Below are positions 1-9,044 of a stretch of DNA of 24,405 nucleotides, one piece after another; the first letter of the stretch is position 1, and the number at the start of each line of letters is the position of its first letter. Both the position numbers and the translations under genes were made by a program. The notes below the pieces were generated by a model. The model did not search any database, had not been told where the DNA came from, and was given only the letters and a program-made list of their open reading frames with translations. The stretch spans positions 1 to 24,405 of the forward strand of contig JAYMSP010002420.1 of NCBI GenBank assembly GCA_036897095.1, in the 5' to 3' direction. Source of the DNA: Plantago elongata. Lineage: Eukaryota > Streptophyta > Magnoliopsida > Lamiales > Plantaginaceae.

Positions 1-186
1 TGTTTGTGAAAACATTGGTGTTTGAGAGGATGGAGATTGGTAATTTTGAGTGTAGGGATCTTGGAACAAAGGTCGAAAGGTACTCGTTTGGGGTGGGAAA
101 ACCGTGATTTCGAAGTGAGCTTGCATGTACTGATGGTATTTTTGGAGTTTGTTTTCTTTCAACCACTGAAAATACTCCGCGTCCAT
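1..186 (-). CDS. 5' part of an unidentified ORF, cut by the window edge
   Basis: On the minus strand an ATG at 186-184 opens a frame that stays open for 62 codons to base 1, so this is the N-terminal part of a longer protein. It begins MDAEYFQWLKENKLQKY and then becomes rich in Gln, Pro, Ser, Thr, Phe and Tyr. I cannot assign a family from 62 residues. A TATA-like TATAAAA lies at 325-319 on the same strand, about 130 bp upstream of the ATG, which supports a real transcription unit. The GC-rich, transposon-end-like DNA at about 433-537 lies just upstream, so this could be the Myb/trihelix-like second ORF of a PIF/Harbinger element. The Q/S/P-rich start would fit such proteins, but this is inference. 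The start codon is the first ATG after the TATA-like site. Confidence 0.45.
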   Translation of the reverse strand, partial: MDAEYFQWLKENKLQKYHQYMQAHFEITVFPPQTSTFRPLFQDPYTQNYQSPSSQTPMFSQT

Positions 187-318
187 CTCGCCGGAAAATT
201 CACCGAAAAATAAAAGTGAAAAGGGTGTTTTGAGAGAAGAGAGTTTTTTTTAAGTTTAATTAAGAGAGAAAGAGGAGTTGGAGATGGGATGAAGTAAAAA
301 ATATCAATATTGATCTCA

Positions 319-325
319 TTTTATA
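319..325 (-). promoter_or_regulatory. TATA-like box for the left-edge ORF
   Basis: TATAAAA reads on the minus strand about 130 bp upstream of the ATG at 186. Purine-rich leader DNA lies between the two. It is the only good TATA match in this spacer. Confidence 0.4.
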
Positions 326-432
326 GATGTTGAAAAGATATAGCCGTTGGTGGTTTTTTTTATTTTTTTCTATTTTGTGTTTTTGGAGATATTACCGTTT
401 TAAAACGGATATAATTCAAATTTAAGATAATA

Positions 433-537
433 ATGCCACGTGGCGGCAGCCATCACGGCGTGGGACGCACACCGCGACACCCCGCGTCCGATGGGGCGTC
501 ACACGCACGACCAGTATGCCCGTTGAGGCTAGTCTTA
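433..537 (-). mobile_element. Possible terminal region of a PIF/Harbinger-type element
   Basis: This is a sharply GC-rich island in AT-rich DNA. Read on the minus strand it begins, directly after a TAA, with GACTAGCCTCAACGGGCATA. CG-rich subterminal DNA follows, then the leader of the left-edge ORF. Plant Harbinger elements insert at TWA and often have short termini containing CAACGG followed by CG-rich subterminal DNA, so the layout fits. The partner terminus would lie outside the window, so the inverted repeat and TSD cannot be verified. A perfect CCACGTGG (G-box palindrome) sits at 435-442. Confidence 0.35.
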
Positions 538-540
538 CAA

Positions 541-930
541 ATTTATTTCTTGAATCAATCAATAAATCTACACACCTTTTTTCAAGAAATAATATGTGTC
601 ATATTTAATGGGGCCTAGCCTATCTGATCTCACTTGTCAACTAATTTATGTTCGAATCTAACAGCAATATTTCATAATTTTATCTCTAATTTGTGGTTTC
701 AATCTATCTTGAGAAATCCTCCTTCTTAGAGGAAAATTAAGAAATATCAAAAGGGGTAGTCGTGGTTTTTAAAATTACTTAGAACAACATTCACACCACA
801 AATTTTAAGTGAAATAATTTTATTTTTGGTGAGAGAAACGTAAAAGACTATTGGATGACTTGACATCCGCACATTTTCACATCACATCATCCCTTGTGGT
901 ACATTTCAACATTTCAACGAAAAGGTGTTA
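541..930. other. AT-rich spacer with no recognisable gene
   Basis: No ORF of note, no RNA gene and no clear repeat is seen here. It runs from the putative Harbinger terminus to the TTA target of the first MITE. Confidence 0.6.
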
Positions 931-1053
931 GGCTGTGTTATTTTAAATTAAAAATCAATTCAATTCAGTTTAGTCCAGTTCAACTCGACTTTGTTATAAT
1001 TTATACTTTACTTCAATTCAGTTCAGTAAAAGTCAATTGAAGAGAACACAATC
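931..1053. mobile_element. Tourist-like MITE, copy 1
   Basis: This 123-bp element is flanked by TTA at 928-930 and 1054-1056, the 3-bp target duplication typical of PIF/Harbinger (Tourist) MITEs. The left end starts GGCTGTGTT and the right end is the inverse of GATTGTGTTCTCTTCAATTG, so the outer 9 bp match with two differences. The interior carries many short ATTCAGTTCAG-type motifs. The same right-end sequence and the same interior motifs recur at 23343-23593, so this is one family with three copies in the window. It encodes nothing. Confidence 0.8.
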
Positions 1054-1056
1054 TTA

Positions 1057-2107
1057 ATTTACCGAGAAGATGATAAAATAGAATAATCGGAGTCGGTAAA
1101 AACTGATTAAAAAAATAATTGCAACTTTTTAGATAAAAACTACTTCAATACTTAGGTTGTGTTTTCAAATGATTAAAAAAAATACTTTTGTGATTTTGTA
1201 GTAAAAGTAGTTTTTTAGTATCTTAAATTACAACTTCTGCTACAACTTATCCGGAAAAATATATGTAACCGGCATTTTTCATTTCGGGGATTTTAGCCCC
1301 GATTAGAAAAGGGTCGGAGAAACTTTCAAGTTATGAATCGGGTATAGAACTGATGGGCGACGCTTGGTTACAATTTCGAATCCGTTATTATCTTTAATTT
1401 TTGTTGTTTTTGATGTTGAAACGGTTAAAAGCAGAGAAGCAACCCAATACCTAATTCTAATTGCTTTAAGTAAGTAGGAGATTTTGCTTTTTTTCAAATT
1501 AAAAACAACTAATTCAGTCAATTTTTACAAACATTACAACTTCTACTTTTATAAATTTAAGCTATTTTTTATATAATATATTAAATATTAATAACTTTTG
1601 TTTAAATTCAACTTTAATCTATTAGTAGATGAAAAATCACTCATACCAGCATATGTAAACATACACTTAGAAGCTGCTGGTACAGGATTCCCAACGTAAA
1701 ACATGTACTAAATTCAAGCACCAAACTAGAAAGTTTAATCCTTTGGGATTTACAGTTAACGTGATTAGAGACAAGAGTCTCTCATATCAAGAATGATACT
1801 CAGTTTATCACATTCACCTCGAACTCAACTAGCAGTTCATCTCCCAGACTCCCAGTGAATTTTCCTTGGATATCGTCGTGAACTAGGTAGATACAGTACA
1901 CGGGTGAACGTGCAGGAATGTGATTAACTATTATACACCCCCCATTGGTGGTATTGCTACGATAGGATCGAAAAAGGAGTATCGGTTTTGTACAAAGCAT
2001 GATCTCCAAATTACTCGTAGTAATAGAACTGCCAAAAAACATGGTGCGGAAAACAAAACACCAGAGACAGAGGTCTTGTTACCATCTTTGACGAGAAGGC
2101 TCTAGTT
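1057..2107. other. Spacer and 3' UTR of the TITAN-LIKE gene
   Basis: AT-rich DNA with no convincing gene of its own. The part nearest 2107 must hold the 3' UTR and poly(A) site of the minus-strand gene that ends at 2108. It includes an 80-codon minus-strand ORF (2042-1800) starting 65 nt after the stop codon; its C-terminal half looks protein-like, but I recognise no family. A TTAGGTTGTGTT at about 1154-1165 resembles the left end of the Tourist-like MITE family, but no matching right end was found. Confidence 0.5.
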
Positions 2108-4254
2108 TCAGTTGAGATCATCAGCTCTACTTGTATTTGTACGCTGCAAACAAAAGGTAAATTTATAGAAACAGAAGAATAAGCTTAATGGGTCTGCTAA
2201 AAAGGCAACTCTATTTTTCATTTTTCATATATTCTGTTTCTCTGATAACATGCCATATGTGATAATAAGAATGCAATGATAACGAATTTGTACCATTCGC
2301 TTGCTGATGTAAGGCTGCAGTGGCAGGAGAGCCTCCGATTGATCATCAACTGTATGAGACGACTTATGTTCTGACTGGAATTCTTTTCTAGATTCCTTTC
2401 TTGTACCAGATTGCCACACTCCACCAAAATTAGGGAGCCAATTAGCATCGTAGTTGTTTGGCACATGCTCCCCCCTACTCTCCAGCTCCAACTCAAGCTT
2501 TCTTCTCTCAGCCCAAGCAGCTCCAACACGTTTAGGGTTCAATCTTGACTTCCCTGCCTTTTTGCGCTGTTCAGCTTTAAGTGTAATTTCTAGTTGATTT
2601 CCTTCTCCAGTTAACCAAGGTGGAGGTGCTCCAGTGTGAATATTTCCTTCTGTGGTTTGTCGGGATGTTGAAGAAATCCGGGTTAGTTTTAGAGAACCTG
2701 CAAGAAGAAAGATCACATGACAGATTCGTTCGAGGATCCATGAAAAAATAGCTCTACTAAAGTAAGATAGTGAGATTTAGAGCCATGGATCTTACATAAC
2801 TGAACGTTAAATTCAAAAGGTACTTCATATATTTAAAAATTAAAAGCATCAAAAGGAAAACATAATTACCCTGAGATGCATTCTCTCCACCAGCTTCTCG
2901 CAGTTTTGTATCCCCAGATATACTATGCCATGAAGAACTAGGCTCTGGGACAGAAGATAATACAGAACATGATGCGAATGGTTGCTCATTCGTATAGCTT
3001 TGTAAAGGCAAAACACTATTTGAGGGATTGGTATTACAAATATTAACACTATTTTCAGAAAAACCATTAACATAATCAGCATTTATATCATTGTGGATAT
3101 TTTTTAATGGCCCAACTGATTCTTCTTTAGCAGCTGCAATCTGTAATGATTTGCACTTCTTCTCCCACTGCAAGATGTAAACAGATAGAGGTCAGATATA
3201 CCGTCTGAAAGGCAGTTCATGACGGGTACGTAAAACTCGCTCGACAACATCTGATACTCAATTGAAGCAAACTTCGTCAAACAATAGCAACCTTTTTGAA
3301 CCAGCTTTAAAATAAAGGTTATAGAATGCCCTGAAAAACGTTGTCCACTCAAGCTAACTATGATAATTCTAAGTTCATACAGCATTGAAGACCAATAGCA
3401 ACTACTAGCTGCTACAGGGGAAGGTTGTTGCAAAGGCGGTGAGGGTGGGAGCTTATGTGTGGAGTTTCTCGGTCCACATGCAACTAGACAATTGTTCTGC
3501 CGTACCACATAAGCATGTTGTCGCCTTGCTACAATTGATCCACTAGATTACTCACACAACCTACCAAAACCTTAGCAAGACACTCAAATACAAGTTACCT
3601 ACACAAGCTTTCAAAATTCAATACCTTAGCAAATGCACCTCAGAAATACTAAACAAATCAACATAACCTTCGCAAAACACTCCAATACGAAGTACTGCAT
3701 TAGTAAACATTCACAATACAGTATCCACAAATCACATTCTCTACCTACACAACATTTCAAAATCCAATACCTTAGCAAAATCCACCTCAGAAACACAAAA
3801 CAAATCAAGGCGATCCATCGCACCTCCGTACTTCCAAATGAAGCTCTTCGCCCTCTTCCGATGCTCCCCACTCGCCAAGTGCTCGATGACACTACCACTG
3901 CAAACCTCATCAAACATTAAACAGTACTAACAAAATGATCACTAGCAATACTCAAAAATCAATACAACAAACAGAAATTACAGACCAGGCATAGAGGCTA
4001 CCGAGCTGGAGAACATCGCAGCTGCAAAACAGGCACCAGAGCCGGCTCCTATCGGCGTGCTCGGGACGGAGCGGAACAGGCGTCCTGAGGAAGAACCGGA
4101 TGTCGGAGAGCTTGGATTGGAAGCGCGTGAGGGTGGCGGAGAGTGCGGTCTTGTGTTTGGGGAAGAAATTGTGGCGGCGACCTTGGTTGTGGTTCAGGTG
4201 ACAAACCTCGCAGAATTCGAATTGGGGATTTTCGCTCTTCTTCTTCTGGTTCAT
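2108..4254 (-). CDS. TTL: TITAN-LIKE protein (plant CENATAC/CCDC84 homolog), five exons
   Basis: Predicted product is 377 aa from exons 4254-3986, 3897-3771, 3167-2870, 2697-2294 and 2143-2108. All introns are GT-AG, and joining them keeps one open frame ending in TGA. Residues 15-34 form a C2H2-type finger (C15, C18, H28, H34). A second C-x2-C...H-x5-H set (C74, C77, H96, H102) is completed across the exon 1/2 junction, which supports that splice choice. The C-terminal part holds the family's conserved blocks: GAPPPWL (254-260), NPKRVGAAWAERR (285-297), ANWLPNFGGVWQ (316-327), KESRKEF (332-338), then KRMRTNTSRADDLN at the end. In Arabidopsis TITAN-LIKE is needed for endosperm nuclear development, and its animal relative CENATAC acts with the minor (U12) spliceosome; a nuclear splicing role is therefore expected here. 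The frame is open upstream to another ATG at 4422, but the ATG at 4254, 14 residues before the first finger, fits the family better. None of its own four 5' splice sites looks U12-type. Confidence 0.9.
3568..3808 (-). repeat. Tandem duplication carrying a copy of the exon 2 5' splice site
   Basis: Block 3568-3662 is an imperfect copy of block 3665-3808; the latter has about 50 extra bases in its middle. The second block includes the last part of TITAN-LIKE exon 2 and its donor (AAG before GTATTGG). The copy, lying inside intron 2, repeats the coding end and the donor as AAG before GTATTG at 3624-3623. The match is close over about 65 bp (3597-3661 against 3743-3807). The copied exon piece would contain an in-frame TAG if read in the original frame. 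Confidence 0.75.
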
Positions 4255-4390
4255 GATCGAGGTTTGGGAATTGAATTCTGAAAGGTTGGGGATCGTTACT
4301 GATTGTAGACGCGCCACCAGTAGAGGCGGTTGTCGTCGATGCTTCACCGGTAGAGAGGGGGAAGAAAGGTAACTTGTGGATTTTCCGGTT

Positions 4391-4436
4391 GTCGTGTGAC
4401 TCAGTCGTGACTCATGAGTCATGACTCAGCCACGAC
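4391..4436. promoter_or_regulatory. Array of four TGACTCA sites upstream of TITAN-LIKE
   Basis: TGACTCA occurs at 4397-4403, 4408-4414 and 4422-4428, and its inverse TGAGTCA at 4415-4421. The last three abut with no spacer, giving a perfect 14-bp palindrome at 4408-4421. GTCGTG (4391-4396) and CACGAC (4431-4436) bracket the array as an inverted pair. TGA(C/G)TCA is the GCN4/AP-1-like core bound by plant bZIP proteins, including endosperm Opaque2-type factors. It lies 140-175 bp upstream of the TITAN-LIKE ATG, on the promoter or 5' UTR side. Confidence 0.55.
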
Positions 4437-5379
4437 GAAACTAGCTAATTAAGTTTAAATTTTTAATTCACAAAACTGCAAATAAATTAATTTTAAATGA
4501 ACCGCTCGTATTTGAAATATATTACGCATGGATCTCAATATGTATAACAATTTAAACTGGGATGTAAATAATTTTCATTATTCAAACATTTAGAATACAA
4601 ACTATGCCTAATGTAAGTTTGCTAGCAGTAACTTTTTATTTATAACCTTATTATATGGACGATCTTGTTTAGCAAAATTATATAATAAAGTAGTTAATAG
4701 TTGAATAATTAGCTGGTAGCTGGTTAGATAGTGTTTTTTTTCCAACAAGCTAACTTGGTTAACTTATCGAACTAGCTAGCTTGTTTGAAAGTGGTGCGTT
4801 TACATAACAAATTTTTATTAAAAAATTTATTGAGCTGAAAAAACTGAAAAACTAATGATAAACAAAGTCTACGTAGCATCTGATAAGTCAGTTGATATGA
4901 TAAGCTAACATATCAACCGATTAATCTACTGTAACTAAACAATTTTATAAAAATCAACCAGTTCAATCAACTATCAGCCCTTATCAGCTAGTTTTCTAAA
5001 CATAGTTTTGAAGGATTAATCTGTTTGTAACTGCTATAGAAAACGAAACAATATCTAATTTTCTCAGGTAATAAGAGTTGTTGGTTTGTTCGAAGTTTGT
5101 TTATACGGTCGACAACTATCCACATGTCGGTAAATGAGTTGAGCTCAATTCAAGCGCTCGAATTCGATTCGAGAAGACCTCGGTTTATTGAAGCTTAAAT
5201 TATAGATCAATTACAACATAGACGAGTTAGCTCGAATACTGAGAAACTGAATGCCTGAAAAAAAAAAAACTATTTATTTTGTTAATTTAAAAAAGGAGAA
5301 AGATTGATGACCTAAACCCAAACACAAAAACAATTCAAATTCTCCCATTTCCAATTTTCCCAAAAATCTTGCCCCCAAA
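4437..5379. other. Divergent intergenic region between TITAN-LIKE and NDC1
   Basis: AT-rich spacer separating two genes transcribed away from each other. It must hold the NDC1 promoter, but no strong TATA box is visible. A possible hAT-type MITE occupies 4666-5002. No RNA gene or other ORF is seen. Confidence 0.5.
4666..5002. mobile_element. Possible hAT-type MITE
   Basis: A 337-bp AT-rich stretch begins TGTTTAGCAAAATTA and ends with the inverse of TGTTTAGAAAACTAGCTG, so 11 of the outer 13 bp match. The interior is full of AGCTG/CAGCT and TAGCTGGTAGCTGG-like motifs, a feature of plant hAT MITEs. The flanking 8-bp sequences do not match, so no target duplication supports the boundaries. Confidence 0.35.
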
Positions 5380-5476
5380 TTGCATCAACTCAACAATCAC
5401 CAAAACCTCCCAAAACCCCAATTCAACCTACCTTCACCACCACCACCATCACTCACCGTGACTGAACAACCCGCCA

Positions 5477-8400
5477 ATGTCAATCTCCGCCGCCGTGCAA
5501 CGCTCCCTCTTCAAGCACAAAGACGGAGAGCTCGCCGGAACCACCATAATCAAACACCGTTTCCTCAGCTTCTTAATCTGGCAATCAATCCAATCCACTT
5601 CCCTCCTCTTCCTCTTCAAAAGCCTCTTCCTTTCTCCCTTTACGCCGACCCCTTTTTCCCCTACTCTCCTCTCCCTCCTCTCTTTCATCTTCTTCCACTT
5701 CTCCCTGCTCCTTTTCTCCGTTTCCCTGTTCTTCCTCTCCTCGTCCCGCCCTCTACCTTTTGCTAGCCCGGCCGAGCTGTCTCTGTCGTTCATTCGGCTC
5801 GTTTTCGTATCTGGAGCTGACCAGAGTGTTGTCAGGAGGGTTAGGGTGTCGTTGAGCTTCGTGCTGTTTGTGGGTGTGTGTGGTGTCGTTGGGGCCGTGT
5901 CGATTTTGTGTGTTTGCTGGGGGTGTTATGGGTACTATGATGTTGGTGTGGAGTTTAGTGGTGCTGTGTTGGGGATGTTGGGGTTTAGGGGGCTTGCGGT
6001 TGGGTTATTTTATGGGTTGCTTTATGTTTACCAGCAGCGGTGGGTTTTGAGGTTTCCGATTATTCAGGTTCGTTTGTTTGCTGATGTTGATGATCATGTG
6101 TGTGTTTCTGATGGAGTGTGGTTGAGTAGTCACTGTTCTGTATATATAGTGGCTGTTGTTTCATATATCTGTGTAGCTTGTTGGATTGGCACAATAGATG
6201 GAGAAGCTTAGATAGTTGTCGAAATAATATTTCACAACTTCGTAAAATGCTTGCATTTCTTCGTAATTACAATTGCAGCTCATTATAACAATGTTAATGT
6301 TAAAAGTGGAAGGAAAACCATGGAGGTTATTTCTTGAAGGGATGTGTATCATGTGCCATGTCGAAGTACTTGATTTGGGACTGTAACAAGTTAAGTTGTT
6401 TGTTGATCCCTGGACTACATCGGATAATATGCTATGCATCTTCATTTTGTTATAATGTGAATATATTACCTGGTCAAATTGCTTTGATGTGCTTGGATAT
6501 GAGATGATTGATCCTATGCGTAATTTATAATATATCTAAAGCATTCAAGAAGAATCCTATTGTTTTGTCTGATGTACTAACTCCTAAACTTATGCAAAAC
6601 AGCGTCCTCCTTTCTTTGGCTTCAAGATGGGGATTCCTTTAGCTGTTGGGCGGGCTTTGAAGCTGTCAGCTTTTGGTTACTTATTTTCGTTACTGGCTTT
6701 TCTCTTGCCCATTGAGTACAGATCCCAATTTTCTGTGGGGATATTTGTTGTTGAGCAGTTGGTTTTCTACCTTGGAAGTTTCATAGTGATTCTCTGTTGG
6801 GAATTGAATCATCATTTACACCAGGTTTTTTCTCAACTAAATTTTGTAGCTGCAAATTCTTTCTAACATCCTTTTAGCTATATTATAAATCCTTTTAAGA
6901 CCTGTACCTGAGCATCATCAATTGTCTGTTTTCTTAAATCTTACCACTGAATGCAGGTGCTACAGACTAAGAGGTTTATATTTGCACCCCCAAAAGGATC
7001 TCAAGCTGCCTTAGTTATGCCAAACGCATCACTTCTAGAGGCACTCGAGGAAAGTACACCAAATTCTCTTTTGCAATATCTTGCATACCTTGATCTCTGC
7101 ATGGTATGTGAGAGTAATGTGGATACATGGCGCCGGGCTGCAATATTTGAGCAGAACGGTGAATATGGTGATACTTACAAAAGAGTGATCACTGCTTGCT
7201 TAAAACCTCTGGAGCAGTTCTCTAAACAACTAGCTGAAGGATTAGAGACCTCTTCAGCTGAAAATTCTCTGCAATTGTCGTATCAGTTAAGTTCGCCAAC
7301 AGAGCGGCTTGCAGTTGCAAAACTCTACGAGTCATTTTACGACTCCCAGGTACATCTTTTTGTCTTTTGATTGTTTAAATTGTTCACTTTCCAGTATGGA
7401 TAACCGTATGCTATGGTCCAAAGCTTTGGATTATAGTATTGTCTGTCTTCTCCCGTGTTTTATATAATAAGAGAGGTCTTTCATTCATTTCTGACCATCT
7501 GGCATTTTCTCTCTTTCTTTGCTTGCGCCATTAACTTTATTACATGTCTAAGTGCAATAGCGCAACCTAATATTTCAGTCTTTCCGTACGATTTAATGTT
7601 GGCCCTTCTCATTTATGTTCTATTGATAAGAAGTTAAGAACTTAGTTTCAACTTTCTGATTTGTTTGAAAACGAGACACCTGTCCCCTGCTTTGTCTCAG
7701 TACTCTATATTATTGTATAGTTTCACTTAGACACTTCTTGCAAGATCATGACATGTATTGTAAGTGGTTTCTTAGCTGCTGCACTTCCCTCTAGTGCATC
7801 CACCAATCACAGTTCTTGTTGGTCCCACACATTGAGGCCCCATGGGATCCACAAGGTAGTGGTAAGTGCACTAGGTGGGGTGTGCAGCATCAAATAAACC
7901 TATCGTAACCTTCACCGGAAAGTAATCACATTAAGTCAAGATCATAATGAGGAACCCAATCCCGTGCATTATTATTCTTCTCACATTTTCTGAAATTAGA
8001 CTATATTACACCATTAATTGATTTCACGCACCCTGCATATGCAACCAAGTTATCAGCATCACTAAGCTTTGACCAGTTAGCTGCTTTCTGTGTTTTTTTA
8101 TCTAATCGGAAATCCAGCCATGTTCCCTGTTTGTTCTCTGGCTTGTGACTAGTGATTAGAATACTAGTAATTCTCTCTCCAAAATGAAGAGCCAATAATG
8201 CTTCTCTAGAACGGCTAAAGGATATTTGAGCTGCATATTATTTTGATGCAAATGAACCATCATCAAATCCTTTTCAGTTTATGATTTCATTTTGTGAGAA
8301 AGAAATTGAGTTACATGTGTGGGAATTATGTCAGTTCTCTATATTTAAGTAATAAATTGTGTATTCCTGTTGTCAATACTGACAGCTGTGTGCCTGGAGT

Positions 8401-8859
8401 GCTCGGATTGTTGCTTCATTGACTGCTCGGTCTCGTAAAGAAGACACATATGGTGCTGCTCAACTTACAGGGAGCAATTCAGCTGTGATTTCAACACTGT
8501 TATCTTGTTTGCTGGCTGTTGAAACTCTCCTGGGGAAGAAGACCAACATACAGTCCCCAAGTTATTCAATGGGCTCTGCTGGAATCAAATGGGCAACAGT
8601 AAACACTGGCCGAGGAGAGTCAACAGCTGGAGCGATGATCAAAATAAGAGGCAGCCCACTTTACGGTGAAGCATATTCACTTGCAGATGTCCTTAAAACA
8701 TCGATATACTACATAGTCTCTACTTTCCATGGTGAGTTATGCAATAGCAGTAAAGCTGGACTGCTTGAGAAGGATTGGATAGTTAGTGATAAGCCTCCTT
8801 ATGGTAGCCGAGAGCTTTTGATACAAAAGTTGCGATTTTTCTTGGATTTCCAGGCTTAG
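5477..8859 (+). CDS. NDC1: Nucleoporin NDC1, four exons
   Basis: Predicted product is 559 aa from exons 5477-6067, 6603-6824, 6957-7349 and 8386-8859, all phase 0 with GT-AG introns, ending in TAG. It is a transmembrane nucleoporin that anchors the nuclear pore complex in the pore membrane. The N-terminal half has six hydrophobic segments, at about residues 30-48, 63-88, 125-148, 168-186, 218-234 and 242-264, as the family requires. The first follows the plant-like start IIKHRFLSFLIWQSIQST. From about residue 272 a soluble domain follows, with TKRFIFAPPKG near its start and LCAWSARIVASLTARSRKE at 403-421 spanning the last junction. Exon 2 begins RPPFFGFKMGIPLA. Intron 3 is long (1036 bp) and holds an inverted-repeat element. 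The start chosen is the first ATG in this frame; the exact poly(A) site is not visible. Confidence 0.92.
7775..7891. repeat. MITE-like inverted repeat in NDC1 intron 3
   Basis: The left arm (about 7775-7804, GCTGCTGCACTTCCCTCTAG onward) is the imperfect inverse of the right arm (about 7860-7891), with about 75% of arm bases pairing. The element is about 117 bp, and the loop is relatively GC-rich compared with the surrounding intron. I found no clear target duplication, so the type of element is uncertain. Confidence 0.45.
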
Positions 8860-9044
8860 TTTGTGACACAATATGATAATGCATTTTCTGCGGCTATATT
8901 CTGAATTAATGAGTTCGAGAAACGAAGAGCCAAGTCTACTAATTTCTTGATGCATTACATTTTATTCAGGTTGACATATGTTCTTGATCAAACTTGTGTA
9001 ACAGTGTTATTAATACGGGATCGCAGTGAATAGTTTGCTCCCCT
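8860..9044. other. Short convergent spacer between NDC1 and the F-box gene
   Basis: Only 185 bp separate the two stop codons of convergent genes. Both 3' UTRs and poly(A) sites must lie here or overlap the partner gene. No other feature is seen. Confidence 0.6.

Noticed and set aside
433..618. 61-codon plus-strand ORF starting MPRGGSHHGVG
   Set aside because: It is a by-product of the CG-rich transposon-end-like island; no family resemblance and no downstream exon.
1140..1300. Another Tourist-like MITE starting at TTAGGTTGTGTT
   Set aside because: The left-end word is present but no inverse right end with TTA could be found.
4255..4422. 56-residue N-terminal extension of TITAN-LIKE
   Set aside because: The frame is open to an ATG at 4422, but the extension has no conserved feature, overlaps the TGACTCA array, and the ATG at 4254 gives the normal short lead before the first zinc finger.
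5380..5766. 128-codon Pro-rich plus-strand ORF
   Set aside because: It overlaps the NDC1 leader and first exon in another frame; its Pro/Leu richness comes from C-rich DNA. It could at most be an upstream ORF.
6161..6445. Minus-strand ORF in NDC1 intron 1
   Set aside because: Lies mainly in an intron, no recognisable motif.
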